A stretch of 64,000 nt of DNA from the NCBI RefSeq assembly GCF_028640845.1, contig NC_080542.1, positions 148,427,298-148,491,297 on the forward strand, written 5' to 3'. Numbering within the stretch: the stretch's first letter is position 1; each line of letters starts with the position of its first letter. Below, piece by piece: positions 23,119-34,378 of this stretch. Below the pieces are notes generated by a model that ran no database searches, was not told where the DNA came from, and worked only from the letters and a program-made list of their open reading frames with translations. Position numbers and translations under genes: made by a program. This DNA is from Ahaetulla prasina. Taxonomy: Eukaryota; Chordata; Lepidosauria; Squamata; Colubridae.

Positions 23119-23551
23119 ACAGTGATGGAAGGCACTTTGGTGGACCAGATCTGATCTATGCCAGGCTCCCATCCATTAATAGCGACTGTCAGGTAAGTCA
23201 GCCTGGATATATGTCAACCTGGCATTCAGTAGCAGCAGCCAAGAGTTGAATTCGAGTTGCCAGAGCACTGGGCCACTGAACCCGAATGCAGAACGGGCAC
23301 AAAGCACCTAAGCCAGTTCCTTTAAGATCCCCTTTCTCCTGCCTCCCTCTCTCAATCAAACCCAGCTGGCTAAACCAGTTTGCCAGGACAATTGAGGCTG
23401 GCCATTCGGGATTTCTCCAAACCTGTTGGACGAGTGGATATTTGATTAGTATTGACTTACAGCTGTACCCTCCTTCCAATGTCAACATCTGGTGGCCGAC
23501 TGGCCTATTAAGAAGGAACAAGAAGCTTTTGTAAAATGGAAATTGGCTTTA

Positions 23552-24440
23552 GAATAGAATAGAATAGAATTTATTGGCCACACAAGGAATTTGTTTTGGT
23601 GCATATGCTCTCAGTGTACATAAAAGAAAAAGAAAAAAAATACCTTCATCAAAGATACATTTACAACACAAATGATGGTCATAGGTTGCAATTTAACCCT
23701 TAATGATAGCAACAAAAAGTTACAATCATACAGTCATAAGTGGAAAGAGATTGGTGATGGGAACAATGAGAAGATTAATAGTAGTGTAGGTTTAGTAAAT
23801 AGTTTGACAGTGTTGAGCGAATTATTTGTTTAGCAGAGTGATGGCCTTCGGGGGAAAAACTGTTTTTGTGTCTCGTTGTTCTGGTGTGCAGTGCTCTATA
23901 GCGTCGTTTTGAGGGTAAGAGTTGAAACAGTTTATGTCCTGGATGTGAGGGATCTGTAAATATTTTCACGGCCCTCTTCTTGATTCGTGCAGTATACAGG
24001 TCCTCAATGGAAGGCAGGTTGGTAGCCATTGTTTTTTCTGCAGTTCTAATTATCCTCTGAAGTCTGTGTTTTTCTTGTTGGGTTGCAGAACCGAACCAGA
24101 CAGTTATAGAGGTGCAAATGACAGACTCAATAATTCCTCTGTAGAACTGGATCAGTAGCTCCTTGGGCAGTTTGAGCTTTCTGAGTTGGTGCAGAAAGAA
24201 CATTCTTTGTTGTCCTTTTTTGATAATGTTTTTGATGTTAATTGTCCATTTTAGATCTTGCGATATGATAGAATCTAGAAATTTGAAGGTTTCTACTGTT
24301 GATACTGTGTTGTCTAGTATTGTGAGAAGTGGAAGTATGGAAGAGTTTCTCCTAAAGTCTACCACCATTTCTACAGTTTTGAGTGTGTTCAGTTCCAGAT
24401 TGTTACGGTCGCACCATGAGGCTAGTCGTTCGATCAGCCA
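23552..24440 (-). mobile_element. CR1/L3-type (Snake1-like) LINE 3' part
   Basis: The minus strand keeps a 197-codon RT C-terminal frame (VVDFRRNSS...FLHQLRKLKLPKELL...ITVWFGSATQQEKHRLQRII). The (AATAG)n tail is at 23553-23574 and AATAAA-type tail sequence follows the stop. It is the longest coding remnant of this family in the window. Confidence 0.8.
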
Positions 24441-24454
24441 GAGTTATTAGGTGG

Positions 24455-24777
24455 GCCTTTGCTGGCTAGCTGTAATACCTCTGGTCCTACCATCAGATGC
24501 TTTGGAGAATAGCTTGACCCCTTCTCTCCTTTGGGGCAGCCCCTCAAATGTTGGGAGACTGCTATCATGTCACCCCTAATCCTTCTTTTCATGAAACCTA
24601 GACATACCCAATTCCTGCAGCCGTTCTTTGTATGTTTTAGCTTCCAGACCCCTAATCATCTTTGTTGCTCTTCTCTGCACTCTTTCCAGAGTCTCAACAT
24701 CTTTTTTATATTGTGGTGACCAAAACTGGATGTAGTATTCCAAGTGCTGCCTTACTAAAGCAGTATATGTTTGCAAC
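24455..24777 (-). mobile_element. CR1 LINE 3' coding fragment
   Basis: The minus strand reads [40 protein letters not shown], the usual end of CR1 ORF2, and then breaks. Confidence 0.8.
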
Positions 24778-26995
24778 CTGCATATCTGCTGAAGACCACT
24801 ATAGAGTCTTCCTACTTGAAATCAATAGAGTCATTAAATTATATGTACCACAAATGACTACCATGATCAAGAAAAACAAACTACCCATATCAATAAAAAA
24901 GCTTCAATCAAAAAAAAAATCCCTCTGGAAAAGAAACAAAAAAGGCTATATTACAAATTTTAAAAACCGCTACAGAAACATATGCAACCAAATAAAAACT
25001 GAATGCACAAATTACCACACCAAGCAAGAAGAGAATCTTCTGCGCACAAATTCCAATCATGCCTTTTATAATTTTGTTAACAATAAACTTAAAGACTCTA
25101 GATCCATCCCACCACTAAAAGATTCTAACAACAAAGAATGCAATGACGAAACAGTTAAAGCAAACCTCTTCAACATTTTCTTTGGCTCAGTTTTTGTTAA
25201 CTCCGATAACACATATCCGACTTTCCACAAACGTACCAGCAATGATTATGATGATTTAACTCATATAGATTTCACAGAAGACAACGTTGGAAAAGCTCTT
25301 CACAACTTAAAACCATCGCTATCTATTGGACCCGATGGACTGTGCGCATACTTCTTAAAAAAACTTTCCATTAATATAGCAGAACCCCTAAGTATTATCT
25401 TTGAAAAAGCTTTCACTACCAGTTCTCTTCCCAAACTTTGGTCACTAGCCACAGTCATCCCTATCTTCAAAAAAGGAGACCCCAGCTTAGTCAAAAACTA
25501 CAGACCGATCTCCCTTTGCTGTGTCACCTGCAAAGTCATGGAATCTATCATCAACCAATCATTACCTCATACTTAGAAACAAACAACCTACTATCCAACA
25601 AACAATTTGGTTTCAGAAAAAAATTATCATGTAACTTACAACTTCTGCACTGCAAAAACATATGGACTTCAAATCTTGATCAAGGCAAATCAATAGATGC
25701 AATCTACATAGACTTCTGCAAAGCTTTCGACTCAGTAGTACACGATAAACTTCTCCTAAAACTAATATCCTATGGCATCTCAGGACCCCTCCAAAAATGG
25801 ATATCTGCTTTTCTGTCTAACAGACAACAAGTGGTCAAAATTGGCAATGCTCTATCAAATCCTGTTCCTGTCAAGAGTGGCGTTCCTCAAGGCAGCGTTC
25901 TTGGGCCAACACTCTTTATACTATACATTATACACTCTTTATACTATACATCTTTATACTATACATTAATGATCTTTGTGACTCAAGTAATTGTGTTCTC
26001 TTTGCTGATGATGTCAAACTATTTAACATCACAGACAATATTCTATCATTCAAAACGACCTTGATCATCTAACCGCTTGGTCTAAAAATTGGCAGCTCCA
26101 AATTTCAACCAGCAAATGCTCAGTCTTACATATAGGAAAAAAGAACCCAAAAACTAAGTACATACTAGATGGACATTACCTTACAGATGACCCCCATCCC
26201 GTTAAAGACCTTGGAGTTTTCATGTCAAATGATCTAAGTGCCAAAGCCCACTGCAATTACATAGCAAAAAAAGCTCTAAGAGTTGTAAACCTAATCTTGC
26301 GTAGTTTCTTTTCCAAAAACACCACACTATTAACCAGAGCATATAAAACATTTGCTAGACCAATTCTAGAATACAGCTCACCTGTTTGGAACCCTCACCA
26401 CATCTCTGACATCAATACAATTGAACGTGTCCAGAAATATTTTACAAGAAGAGTTCTCCATTCCTCTGAAAACAATAGAATACCCTATCCCACCAGACTT
26501 GAAATCCTAGGCTTAGAAAACTTGGAACTCCGTCGCCTTCGACAAGACCTAAGCTTAACTCACAGAATCATCTATTGTAATGTCCTTCCAGTTAAAGACT
26601 ACTTCAGCTTTAATTGCAATAATACTAGAGCAACTAATAGATTTAAACTTAATGTCAACCGCTTTAATCTAGATTGCAGAAAATATGACTTCTGTAACAG
26701 AATCATCAGTGCTTGGAACACTTTACCTGACTCTGTGGTCTCTTCCCATAATCCTAAAAGCTTTATCCAAAAACTTTCTACTATTGACCTCACCCCATTC
26801 CTAAGAGGACCATAAGGGGCGTGCATAAGCGCACAAACGTGCCTACTGTTCCTGTCCTATTGTTTTTCTTTTCTTCTTTCTATATATATGCTTATATCTC
26901 CTTATATTTACCCATATATGTTTATATACTATATAATCTTTTGTATGATTCCTACATATATTGTTGTGACAAAATAAATAAAATAAAATAAATAA
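24778..26995 (+). mobile_element. CR1-clade LINE, long decayed ORF2
   Basis: Codes a linker, then PIFKKGDPSLVKNYRPISL, FGFRKKLSCNLQ, DFCKAFDSVVHDKLL, GVPQGSVLGPTLF, FADDVKLFN (out of frame) and a C-terminus RNRIISAWNTLPDSVV-like to LTPFLRGP, ending in (AAATA)n at 26970-27000. The frame is lost around 25560 and at 25912-25970, where a short word is triplicated. Confidence 0.82.
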
Positions 26996-27034
26996 ATATA
27001 GTGCAACTATCACTTTAATCAATCAATCAATCAA

Positions 27035-27170
27035 TCAGAATAGAGCCAGAAGGGACCTTGGAGGTCCTCTAGTCCAGCCCCCAGCTCAAGCAGAACACCC
27101 TATATACCATTTCAGATAGAGATGGTCGTCCAGTCTCTTCTTTAAAAACTCTGGTGATGAAGCATCCACA
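27035..27170 (-). mobile_element. CR1 3' end fragment
   Basis: GGGACCTTGGAGGTCCTCTAGTCCAG and following words are the CR1 3' UTR in reverse, preceded by (ATCA)n at 27017-27037. It abuts the next element without spacer. Confidence 0.7.
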
Positions 27171-28915
27171 ATTTCCTGAGGACATGGACAGGTTGCTGGG
27201 TAGGCTGAATGCCACCACATGTTTACTGGACCCGTGCCCCTCCTGGCTGGTGCTGGCCACTCGGGAGGTCACACGAGGCTGGCTCCAGGCGATTACGATC
27301 GCTTCTTTAGTGGAGGGTGTCTTCCCGGCCGCCTTGAAAGAGGCGGTGGTGAGGCCCCTCCTTAAGAAGCCTTCCCTGGACCCGGCTGTTTTAGGTAACT
27401 ATCGTCTGGTCTCCAACCTTCGCTTTGCGGCGAAGGTTGTAGAGAGTATGGTGGCATATCAGTTTCCCTTGCACCTGGATGAAGCTGTCTATCTAGACCC
27501 GTTCCAGTCCGGTTTCCGGCCCGGTTACAGCACGGAGACGGCTTTGGTCGCGTTGGTGGATGATCTCTGGAGGGCCAGGGATAGGGGTTGCTCCTCTGCC
27601 CTGGTCCTATTAGACCTCTCAGCGGCTTTCGATACCATCGACCATGGTATCCTGCTGCGCCGGTTGGAGGGATTGGGAGTGGGAGGCACCGTTTATCGGT
27701 GGTTCTCCTCCTATCTCTCCGACCGGTCGCAGTCTGTGTTGACAGGGGGGCAGAGGTCGGCTCCGAGGCGCCTCACTTGTGGGGTGCCGCAGGGGTCGAT
27801 CCTCTCGCCCCTTCTGTTTAACATCTACATGAAGCCGCTGGGTGAGATCATCAGTGGTTTCGGTGTGAAGTACCAGCTGTATGCGGATGACACCCAGCTG
27901 TACTTTTCTACACCGGACCACCCCAACGAAGCTATCGAAGTGCTGTCCCGGTGTCTGGAGGCCGTACGGGTCTGGATGGGGAGAAACAGGCTCAAGCTCA
28001 ATCCCGCCAAGACAGAGTGGCTGTGGATGCCGGCATCCCGGTACAGTCAGCTTAATCCGCGGCTGACCATCGGTGGCGAGTCATTGGCCCCGATGGAGAG
28101 GGTCCGCAACTTAGGCGTCCTCCTGGATGAACGGCTGTCTCTAGAAGACCATTTGACGGCCGTCTCCAGGAGAGCGTTCTACCAGGTTCGCCTGGTACGC
28201 CAGTTGCGCCCCTTTCTGGACCGGGATGCCCTATGCACGGTCACTCACGCACTCGTGACGTCTCGCCTGGATTACTGCAATGCTCTCTACATGGGGCTCC
28301 CCTTGAAGGGCATCCGGAGGCTTCAGTTAGTCCAGAATGCAGCTGCGTGGGTGATAGATGGAGCCCCTCGTGGCTCCCGTATAACACCCATCCTGCGCAG
28401 ACTGCACTGGCTACCTGTGGCCTTCCGGGTGCGCTTCAAGGTCTTGGTGACCACCTTTAAAGCGTTCCATGGCATTGGGCCGGGTTATTTACGGGACCGC
28501 CTACTGCTACCGAATACCTCTCACCGACCCGTGCGCTCTCACAGAGAGGGTCTCCTCAGGGTGCCGTCAGCGAGGCAATGTCGTCTGGCGACGCCCAGGG
28601 GAAGGGCCTTCTCTGTGGGGGCTCCCAACCTTTGGAACGAACTACCCCCCGGACTCCGTCAGCTTCCGGACCTTCGGACCTTCCGCCGCGGGCTTAAAAC
28701 ATACTTATTTAATTGTGCAGGACTGAGCTAGATTTTAAATTTCTGGGTTTTAATTGGGTTTTATTTGTATATTTTAATTAACGGGCTTTAAAATAAGTTT
28801 TTTAATTGTTTTTATTTTGTATTTATATGTTTTTAAGCGCCTGTGAACCGCCCTGAGTCCTTCGGGAGATAGGGCGGTATATAAATATGATTAAATAAAT
28901 AAATAAATAAATAAT
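27171..28915 (+). mobile_element. L2-like LINE with open RT frame
   Basis: A continuous frame to TAG near 28731 codes about 520 residues of reverse transcriptase and C-terminus: LNATTCLLDPCPSWL, NYRLVSNLRF, FQSGFRPGYSTETAL, LLDLSAAFDTIDH, GVPQGSILSPLLFN, YADDTQLYF and [15 protein letters not shown]. No stop or frameshift interrupts it. The endonuclease is missing (5' truncation). The 3' end has the GCCCTGAGTCCTTCGGGAGA hairpin and (AAATA)n. It is probably a young insertion; not a host gene. Confidence 0.88.
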
Positions 28916-28954
28916 AAATTTTGGGAGGCGATTTGGGGTTCTTGTTCTGTTTTA

Positions 28955-29425
28955 CGAACTCTTCTGCATTCTGCATTAGGCACTCTGTATTTTGCATTCT
29001 GCATTTATTCTGCGTTCTCTATTCTGCACTCTATTCTGTATTTTACATTCTGTATTTATTATGGGTTGTGCATTCTGTATTAGGCATTCGGTATTTTGCA
29101 TTCTGTATTTATTCTGTGTTCTGTATTCTGCAGTCTGAGTTCTGCATTCTGTATTATGTACTCTATTCGGTATTCTTCTGTATTTATTCTGCGTTCTGCA
29201 TTCTGTACTCTATTCTTTATTGTACATTCTGTATTTATTCTGCATTCTGGGTTCTCTATTTTGCATTCTGGGTTTTGCATTTTGGGTTTTGCATTCAGTA
29301 TTAACTACTCTGTATTGTATTTTTTCGGTGTTCTATATTCTGCATTCTCTATTCTATTCTCTGCCTTATGTATTCTGTATTTATTCTGTATTCTGCATTT
29401 TGTATTCTGGTTCCCCTCATGGAAA
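28955..29425. repeat. 'ttctgcattctgtattt' degenerate minisatellite
   Basis: Reverse-complement relative of 22886-23118 with units of about 6-8 and 20-25 nt. Open frames are repeat artefacts. Confidence 0.85.
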
Positions 29426-29429
29426 TGCA

Positions 29430-29625
29430 AGGTCAGTGCAGGAAACCAGATTCACTTAACAACTGCATGATTCACTTAACAACTGGAGCGGTTTGCTTAA
29501 CATCCGTGGCAAGAAAGGTAATAAAACAAGATGGGAATTATTTAATAGCCTTGCTTAGCAATGCAAATTGTGGGTTTGGTTGCGGCCATAAATTGAGGAC
29601 AACTTACCCACATTGTATTAATGAA
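29430..29625 (+). mobile_element. Tigger-like MITE right half
   Basis: CAGATTCACTTAACAACTGC to GCCATAAATTGAGGACAACT. 29626-30150 is AT-rich and not recognised. Confidence 0.6.
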
Positions 29626-30149
29626 ACAGAGAGGTAGGTCCAGAAATATATTGTAAAAATCACCACAACAGACAAAAATTAAGCTTACAATCACAGATTT
29701 AACTGGATTTTTTTTTATTTCTGCCATTTCAAATCATTTATCACAAAACGTGTATTTGTCAAATCATTCAAGTCCCTAAAGACAGATCTGGAAAAAAAAT
29801 TCAGTAGTATCAAGGCCTCACAGTAAGACATAATTTTTATCCCACTCAAATCTAATGTTATCATTCTTAAAAGAACGCAAGTACTTCTACCTTGGTTTTT
29901 TGCGAGCTATCAAACAATTTAAAAAGTTGGCAACTGTTATTGCTTTCTGAACTTTTACTTATGAACAAAGCCAGAGCTAAAATTAAAAAGATTGCGAGTG
30001 CAAATTCTCCACACAAAAAAATATTTACAAAATTTTAATAGACACGTACGCCTGCTATTCTGAACAATTTTATTGCAAATTTGCTGCTAGGGTCTGTGCT
30101 TTTGAGCACAGTGAAACAAGGCATTTTTAATGCATATTTTCCTTGCAAT

Positions 30150-30650
30150 CAACTTTATAAAGTATAAGATGCACTTTTTTCCTCTTAAAAGAGGCTGAAA
30201 ATGTTGGTGCATCTTATACACTGAATACAACCATTCTTGGCTTCCCAAAAGCCCTGCCTCACTCATCCCATTTTTGCCAAAAATGGGCCCGTTTTTCACA
30301 AAAACAGGGTGCGCAGATGGTTTGGGAGGCCTGCAGAGTACTCCTGGGGGCTGGGGAAAGCCCCCGTTTTTGCAAAAAATGGGCCCATTTTTTGCAAAAA
30401 TGGGGACCCCCAGGAGCACTCTGCAGCCCCCCCAACCCTCTGCATGCCGTTTTTCACAAAAATGGGCAAAAAAACCCTCATTTTTTGCAAGAAACAGGCC
30501 CGTTTTTGCAAAAAAATAGGGTGCACAGAGTGTTTGGGAGGCCTGCAGAGTGTTCCTGGGGGCTGGGGAGGGCAAAAGCCTTTTTTTTTTCTTACTTACC
30601 TCTTTGAAATCTTGATGTGTCTTATAGTCCAAAAAATACAGTAAACTGGT
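30150..30650. mobile_element. MITE-like element with G/T hairpin repeats
   Basis: Begins near AAAGTATAAGATGCACTTTT and ends CTTATAGTCCAAAAAATACAGTA, a terminus style known from vertebrate DNA transposons. The interior repeats a TTTTTGCAAAAATGGGCCC palindrome six or more times with two GGGAGGCCTGCAGAGT copies. Confidence 0.5.
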
Positions 30651-31560
30651 TTAGATCTATGCATAGTTAATATATAGATATAGATATAGATATAGATATA
30701 GATATCTTGGCTCCGCTGGGTTTTCTGTTCAGTTGGCAGAATTTTTCCCGAAATCAGTTTTAAACTAGGCACATATACAATTTTTGCATTTAAAAAATGT
30801 GGATTTTTTTTTTATAAAAAACATGCGATAAGGCATATGGGCGAAAGGAATAATTGCATAGCTAACGCGGCTTTAATTCACACGACATCTTCGGTGCCAA
30901 AAGCCAAGGCCAGTTGTGAATTTTTAAGACACAAATTTTGCAAGTGTTAATTCCCATCTCAGTGCTAAAGCGTCAAAGAATTTTATTGGCGTAGCCATAG
31001 ACAGAAGTGCATAGGAAAATCTAGGTAAACCAAGGTATTTTCTTCCATAATAAATCAGACAATTTGATTGCGATTGTCTTGGGCTATCAAATCCCCAAAG
31101 AAAAAACCCTGAAACTTTTATAAAAAAAGAGAAGGAAGGAAAGACTGTTTTGCCCTATCGCCAAAACTTCTCCAAACGAAGTTCCCCTTAAGAGAAATTC
31201 GAGCAACTTAATTCTAGAATTATGTCTTGTTTCTGGTGAAGAATTGCAAAATTCTTTACTGTACTCCCAACCCTGCGAGTGACAATGGATCGAAGTTATT
31301 TTTCCCTCTCCATCACCTAAACATTGACAAATAATCTAAAAAAATCTATTTTTAATCAGCACACAGTTCGAAAACATCCTTCCATCTCTGTCACCTACAC
31401 ATTGAAAAATAATATTTAAAAATCTATTTTTAAATCAGCAACAGACCCGTGCGAAGTTTAATATAAAATTTCCCCCCCCATGTTTGCCGTTAAGATTCGA
31501 AACCTGGAAGAAACGGATGCTACAAGCTTTTTCCTTTCCTTCCTTCGCAGCTTAATTGTA
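30650..31560. other. Unrecognised AT-rich sequence
   Basis: A short (TATAGA)n at 30672-30702, then no repeat or coding signal I can identify. The words ATTTTTAATCAGCA near 31350 and ATTTTTAAATCAGCA near 31430 mark a short local duplication. Confidence 0.4.
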
Positions 31561-32064
31561 GTTCTCCTTTCCCATTCAAGGTGTTGGTTACTACCTTTAA
31601 AGCGCTCCATGGCTTAGGACCGGGATACCTACGGGACCGTCTACTGCCATCGTCTATCTCCCAGCGACCGGTGCGTTCTCACAGAGAGGGACTCCTTAGG
31701 GTGCCGTCAGCCAAGCAATGTCGACTGGCGGCTCCTAGGGGGAGGGCTTTCTCTGTGGGGGCTCCTACCGTGTGGAACGAACTTCCCCCTGGACTTCGAC
31801 AACTACCTGACCTTAGGACCTTTCGCCGTGAACTTAAAACGTATTTATTCCGTCTTGCTGGACTGGCTTGAATTTTTAAAATTTTAAATTGATTTTATGG
31901 GTTTTAAATTTCTGTAAATTTTATAGGGAGATATTTTATTTAAATGTGGCCAATTGAATAAGTTTTTTAAGGGTTGTTCTTAGTATTGTATGTGTAGTTT
32001 TTGTATTTTATTTTGGCTGTGCACCGCCCTGAGTCCTTCGGGAGAAGGGCGGTATACAAATTAA

Positions 32065-32140
<76 letters not shown>
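31561..32140 (+). mobile_element. L2-like LINE 3' fragment
   Basis: Codes [21 protein letters not shown]...[22 protein letters not shown] in frame to a stop, then a 3' tail with GCCCTGAGTCCTTCGGGAGA and (ATT)n at 32067-32138. Confidence 0.82.
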
Positions 32141-32144
<4 letters not shown>

Positions 32145-32212
32145 AGAACACAAATTTTTTACATTGTAAAATTTTTAAAAAGTTTAGGGTGAACCACTTA
32201 TCAAAGTTTGTT

Positions 32213-32290
32213 TGTTTGTTTGTTTGTTTACATTTATACCCCGCCCTTCTCCGAAGACTCAGGGCGGCTTACAATGTATAAGTCATTCTG
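32213..32290 (-). mobile_element. Truncated SINE/L2 tail
   Basis: (GTTT)n, then CATTTATACCCCGCCCTTCTCCGAAGACTCAGGGCGG, the reverse of the shared SINE and L2-like 3' hairpin, with only a few bases of body. Confidence 0.65.
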
Positions 32291-32399
32291 GAAAGTTATG
32301 TAAGAGAGGAGGCATCATTTATTTATTAAATTATTACGCTGCCCTGCATCGCTGTGTCCATCAGATGGCTGGCATACAAAATTAAGAATGAATATATAT

Positions 32400-32435
32400 G
32401 TGTGTGTGTGTGTGTCTGGTTATTCGGGATATACA

Positions 32436-32495
<60 letters not shown>

Positions 32496-32715
32496 TTTGG
32501 TTATTCGGGTTTTCTCCCGCATAAAATTTGAAGTGTCTTGGCGACGTTTCGACGAAATCCCATTCGTCATCATCAGGCTAGGTGCTTACAGCTTCCTATT
32601 TGTAGAAGAAATGTATGATCGCTTTCTTCCTTTTAACTGCTAGTGGGGGTTTGAACTGATTGGTTGGGAGCTTGGCTGTGTTCTGATTGGGTGGAGGTGT
32701 GTATATATATCTTTT
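32400..32715. mobile_element. Microsatellites and Penelope-like terminus
   Basis: (TG)n, (ACAT)n and (TA)n at 32400-32492, then the CTTTGGTTATTCGGGTTTTC terminus. The hammerhead-like segment on the minus strand at 32578-32540 has an exact CTGATGA core. The following 32600-32710 matches 12170-12300. Confidence 0.65.
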
Positions 32716-32887
32716 TTAATGTAATCCAGAGTAAACTGTGGGAAACGGTATCTGTGCCATGGGATGGGAACAGACATCCTTCCCTTTAAAAATCCCCAAA
32801 GTTTGAATTTTGAGAAGAAAAATGGATTCTTATGGGACGCGATGCAGCAATTGGGGGTTCCCTGGTCTTACTTTTCAACCCTGGGAA

Positions 32888-32894
32888 AATATAT

Positions 32895-32991
<97 letters not shown>
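32888..32991. repeat. (TA)n microsatellite, about 50 units
   Basis: Pure TA run ending at a Penelope-like end (TTTTCTGAGGTTTTCACGGG). 32716-32887 is not recognised. Confidence 0.97.
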
Positions 32992-32993
<2 letters not shown>

Positions 32994-33226
32994 TTCTGAG
33001 GTTTTCACGGGTGTTTGTATGTAGGTCTTTGGTTGTTTGGGTTTTCTCCCGTGTAAAATTGGAAGTGTCTTGGCGACGTTTCGACGAAGTCTCATTCGTC
33101 ATCTTCAGGCTTCAGCTTCGTGCTTCTGGGAGCAACGTCGAAACGTCGCCAAGACACTTCCAATTTTACACGGGAGAAAACCCGAACAACCAAAGACCTA
33201 CATATATATATATGTATATATATATC
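32992..33226. mobile_element. Penelope-like palindrome
   Basis: The outer part is GTTTTCACGGGTGTTTGTAT, with arms around 33125 (CTTCTGGGAGCAACG). The full hammerhead-like segment is minus 33110-33072; the right-hand copy is truncated to its GTCGAAACGTCGCC end. A (TA)n follows. 33227-33540 is not recognised. Confidence 0.62.
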
Positions 33227-33540
33227 ATCCGTGTAGCCCACAATTCCAAACGGCAGCACAAAATTTTTAGTTCTGTTGAAAAATGGAGAATGTGATGGTT
33301 AGAACAAAAACCTAGCTTAGCTGGAGAGCTATTTTGAGTTTCTGCAGGAACTTCTGCAGAGTTTCTGCAGGAATGGAGACTACAATTCAATTGTAGGTTT
33401 CTCAGCTTGCGTCCGACAAACGCACCCGAGTTAAAACAGAGGCACAGACAAACATTTGAAAGCTGACTTGTTTCACTCTTCCTTCCCTGTCTAAGGTCTA
33501 AAAGTCTCAAAACCAAAAAGACCATCAGAGGTTGGTTGAC

Positions 33541-34378
33541 AAACAGGGCTTCCTGCTTGAGGAGGAGAGCTGGACTAGAAGACCTCCAAGGTCTCTTCCA
33601 ACTCTGTTATTCTAAGGAGGAGTAGGAGAGAAGGGTCTCTTGCTTGGGCAGGGAGTTGGAGTAGAATACCTCTAAGGCAGCGGTTCTCAACCTGTGGGTC
33701 GCAACCCCGTTGGGGGTCAAATGACGATTTGCCAGGGGTCGCCTAAGACCATCAGAAATATGGGAAGTATACTTGCGAGTTGAAGAATCGCGCTACAATG
33801 GTTGACTCCACAAGCCAGCTGCAGGCTCTTCAAATCGCTAGCCGAATTCGGCTTCAGGCGCGATGAATTAAAAAAGAGAGAAATCTTTGCTCTGATGTCT
33901 CCCTCTCAAGCCAGCTGCAATCACTCCCAATTGCTAGCCTAATCTGGCTTCAGGCGCCATAAACTTAATAGAGGAGGAGTCTCCGCTTTAATGCCTCCGT
34001 CCTCAAGGCAATCGCAAGCAGTTCAGATCGCTAGCCAATAAGGCTTCAGGCGCGATAATTCAAAACGAAAATAATTTTACGATTGGGGTCGCCACATTGT
34101 GGAGAATTGTATTAAAGGGGTCACAGCACTATAAAGATTGAGAACCACTGCTCTAAGGTCTCTTCCAACTTGGTTATTCTGAGAAGGAGAAGGAGGAGAA
34201 AAGGGTTTCCTGCTTGAGCAGGGGGTTGGACTAGATGATCTCCAAGGTCCCTTCAAACTGTTATTCAGAGGAGGAGGAGGAAGAAGAGGAGAAGGAAGAG
34301 AGAAGGAGAAGCATTTCCTGTCTGATTAGGGGGTTGGACTAGAAGGCCTCCAAGGTCCCTTCCAATTCTGTGACTTTG
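33541..34378 (+). mobile_element. Serial CR1 3' ends, hosting a hAT element
   Basis: At least four consecutive copies of the CR1 3' end (GCAGGGGGTTGGACTAGA...CCAAGGTCCCTTCC) at 33541-33677, 34151-34185, 34200-34265 and 34310-34375, separated by GGAGGA-rich tracts. Confidence 0.75.
33678..34150. mobile_element. Non-autonomous hAT element (SPIN-like) with 8-bp TSD
   Basis: Termini CAGCGGTTCTCAACCTGTGG and its inverse ATTGAGAACCACTG; exact flanking duplication CTCTAAGG at 33670-33677 and 34151-34158. The 473-bp interior holds three related blocks of about 90 bp (GCTAGCC...GGCTTCAGGCGC(G/C)AT). No transposase. Termini resemble the hAT SPIN/URR1 group; that placement is from memory. Confidence 0.9.

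Noticed and set aside
22886..23135. Cys/Phe/Leu-rich frames on the minus strand
   Set aside because: Translation of the CAGAATACAGAATG minisatellite.
27154..28731. The 525-codon RT frame as a host gene
   Set aside because: It has LINE RT motifs, a LINE 3' hairpin and A-rich tail, and other dispersed fragments of the same family lie in the window.
30087..30644. Frames of 181 and 135 codons on opposite strands
   Set aside because: Built from a repeated TTTTGCAAAAATGGGCCC palindrome; Lys/Asn/Gly repeats only.
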